A DNA stretch of 64,000 nucleotides, taken from positions 23,800-87,799 of the forward strand of contig CAYUVA010000009.1 in assembly GCA_964448115.1 (NCBI GenBank), written 5' to 3'. A model generated the notes under the pieces. That model was not told the origin of the DNA. It did not search any database and worked only from the letters and a program-made list of their open reading frames with translations. Origin of the DNA: CAYUVA01 sp964448115 [NCBI: uncultured bacterium] (GTDB lineage Bacteria; CAYUVA01). Position 1 is the stretch's first letter, and every line of letters starts with the position of its first letter. Below are positions 63,366 to 64,000 of this stretch, piece after piece. The translations under genes and the position numbers were made by a program.

Positions 63366-64000
63366 CTACCTTGCATACCAATAAAGCACCTTGCGGACCG
63401 CAGCTATCACATCGGCGATATCGTTATCTGATAAATGCGGCGAAAAGGGAATAGATAAAGTACGCTCTGATACCCAGGCTGCGCTGGGGAAGTCATCAGC
63501 CACAAAACCATAGCGCTCCTGGTAATATGGATGCAGATGCAGGCTCACATAATGCACTCCACAGCCGATGTTCTCATGGTAAAGCGCCTCCATTATCTGG
63601 TCGCGATCGGCCTTGAGCTGCTCCAGGTCGAGAAGCAGTATGAAAAGGTGCATGGCATGTAGATCCCCAGCAGCTTCTCCGGGCGGTAAAATCACCGGCA
63701 AATCGGCAAATGCCTCTTTATATAGATCCCAGATTTCCCTTCTTCGGGCATGGAAGCGCTCGATCTTCGCCAGTTGTTGGATGCCCAGCGAGGCTGCAAT
63801 ATCGGTCATGTTATACTTAAAGCCTGGATAGATGACCTGGTAGTGTTTGAAGCCCTCATCGGAGAACCTCCGCCAAGCGCCCTTGGAGAGTCCATGTAAT
63901 GCATGCAGCTTGATATTCTCTGCCAGCCCATCATCCTGGCATGTAACCATTCCCCCCTCGGCGGTGGTGATGTTCTTGGTTGCATAGAAGCTGAAACAGG
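63366..64000 (-). CDS. DegT/DnrJ/EryC1-family aminotransferase (N-terminus beyond window)
   Basis: Only the C-terminal portion is seen, about 210 residues. The frame stays open to base 64000, so the ATG at 63950 is internal. The PLP lysine region FSFYATKNITTAEGGM is present, followed by YPGFKYNMTDIAASLGIQQL and VHYVSLHLHPYYQERYG, as in ArnB/PseC-like nucleotide-sugar aminotransferases. It resembles the enzyme at 23666-24772 in fold but not in detail. It is likely part of a further surface-sugar cluster outside the window. Confidence 0.9.
   Translation of the reverse strand, partial: CFSFYATKNITTAEGGMVTCQDDGLAENIKLHALHGLSKGAWRRFSDEGFKHYQVIYPGFKYNMTDIAASLGIQQLAKIERFHARRREIWDLYKEAFADLPVILPPGEAAGDLHAMHLFILLLDLEQLKADRDQIMEALYHENIGCGVHYVSLHLHPYYQERYGFVADDFPSAAWVSERTLSIPFSPHLSDNDIADVIAAVRKVLYWYAR

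Overview
The window reads as chromosomal DNA of an uncultivated-type Gram-negative bacterium. Diderm features are direct: BamA with five POTRA-like domains, three outer-membrane barrel candidates, a membrane-anchored SurA/PpiD-type foldase and a lipoprotein signal. A class II (B12-dependent) ribonucleotide reductase, de novo NAD synthesis by NadA/NadB, and a complex I operon without NuoE/NuoF suggest a metabolism that can run without oxygen. Dockerin-like, S-layer-homology, CHAT, beta-helix and FG-GAP modules recall candidate phyla and deltaproteobacterial-like lineages. No rRNA or tRNA is present, so I do not assign a phylum.

Region by region. (1) 1-6241, minus strand: a compact five-gene operon of a cytosolic zinc-finger (anti-sigma-like) protein, a TPR-CHAT protease, an exported parallel beta-helix protein, a 57-residue small protein with a perfect Shine-Dalgarno, and an exported protein of carboxypeptidase-regulatory-like repeats that runs off the window edge. 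This is the best candidate for an undescribed system. (2) 6375-9979, plus: PpiD/SurA-like foldase and a porin-like barrel. (3) 10074-23151, plus: a promoter and nuoABCD-G-HIJKLMN, with no nuoE or nuoF. (4) 23172-24772, minus: DegT-family sugar aminotransferase and HIT-family hydrolase. (5) 24899-26190: a decayed gene fragment followed by about 1 kb without genes, holding a parS-like palindrome, a second palindrome and short dispersed repeats.

(6) 26191-31441, plus: clpC, bamA and an HU/IHF-like gene. (7) 31448-33949, minus: nrdJ behind a near-consensus promoter. (8) 34163-40949, plus: dtd, a metallo-beta-lactamase-fold hydrolase, a Xer recombinase, a gamma carbonic anhydrase-like protein, mutL, miaA and hflX. 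(9) 40946-53433, plus: a mostly overlapping envelope run of TPR/SLH lipoprotein, CsgG-like protein, AI-2E-family permease, dockerin-subtilase, small barrel, three GT2 glycosyltransferases, a methyltransferase and a large subtilase with FG-GAP propeller and Fn3 domains. (10) 53551-58052, minus: nadA, nadB and a KAP NTPase with pentapeptide repeats. (11) 58298-61188, plus: a radical SAM/SPASM protein, a GT-B glycosyltransferase and a HAD phosphatase, bracketed by inverted copies of a 51-bp dispersed repeat. (12) 61478-64000, minus: an AT-rich restriction-modification island (HNH nuclease and beta-class methylase) beside a toxin-like remnant, then a second DegT aminotransferase cut by the window edge.

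The genes fall into three themes: envelope biogenesis and surface glycosylation, anaerobic-style energy and nucleotide metabolism, and accessory regulatory or defence modules. Gene ends and short overlaps were read from the sequence; domain names rest on family knowledge, not on searches.
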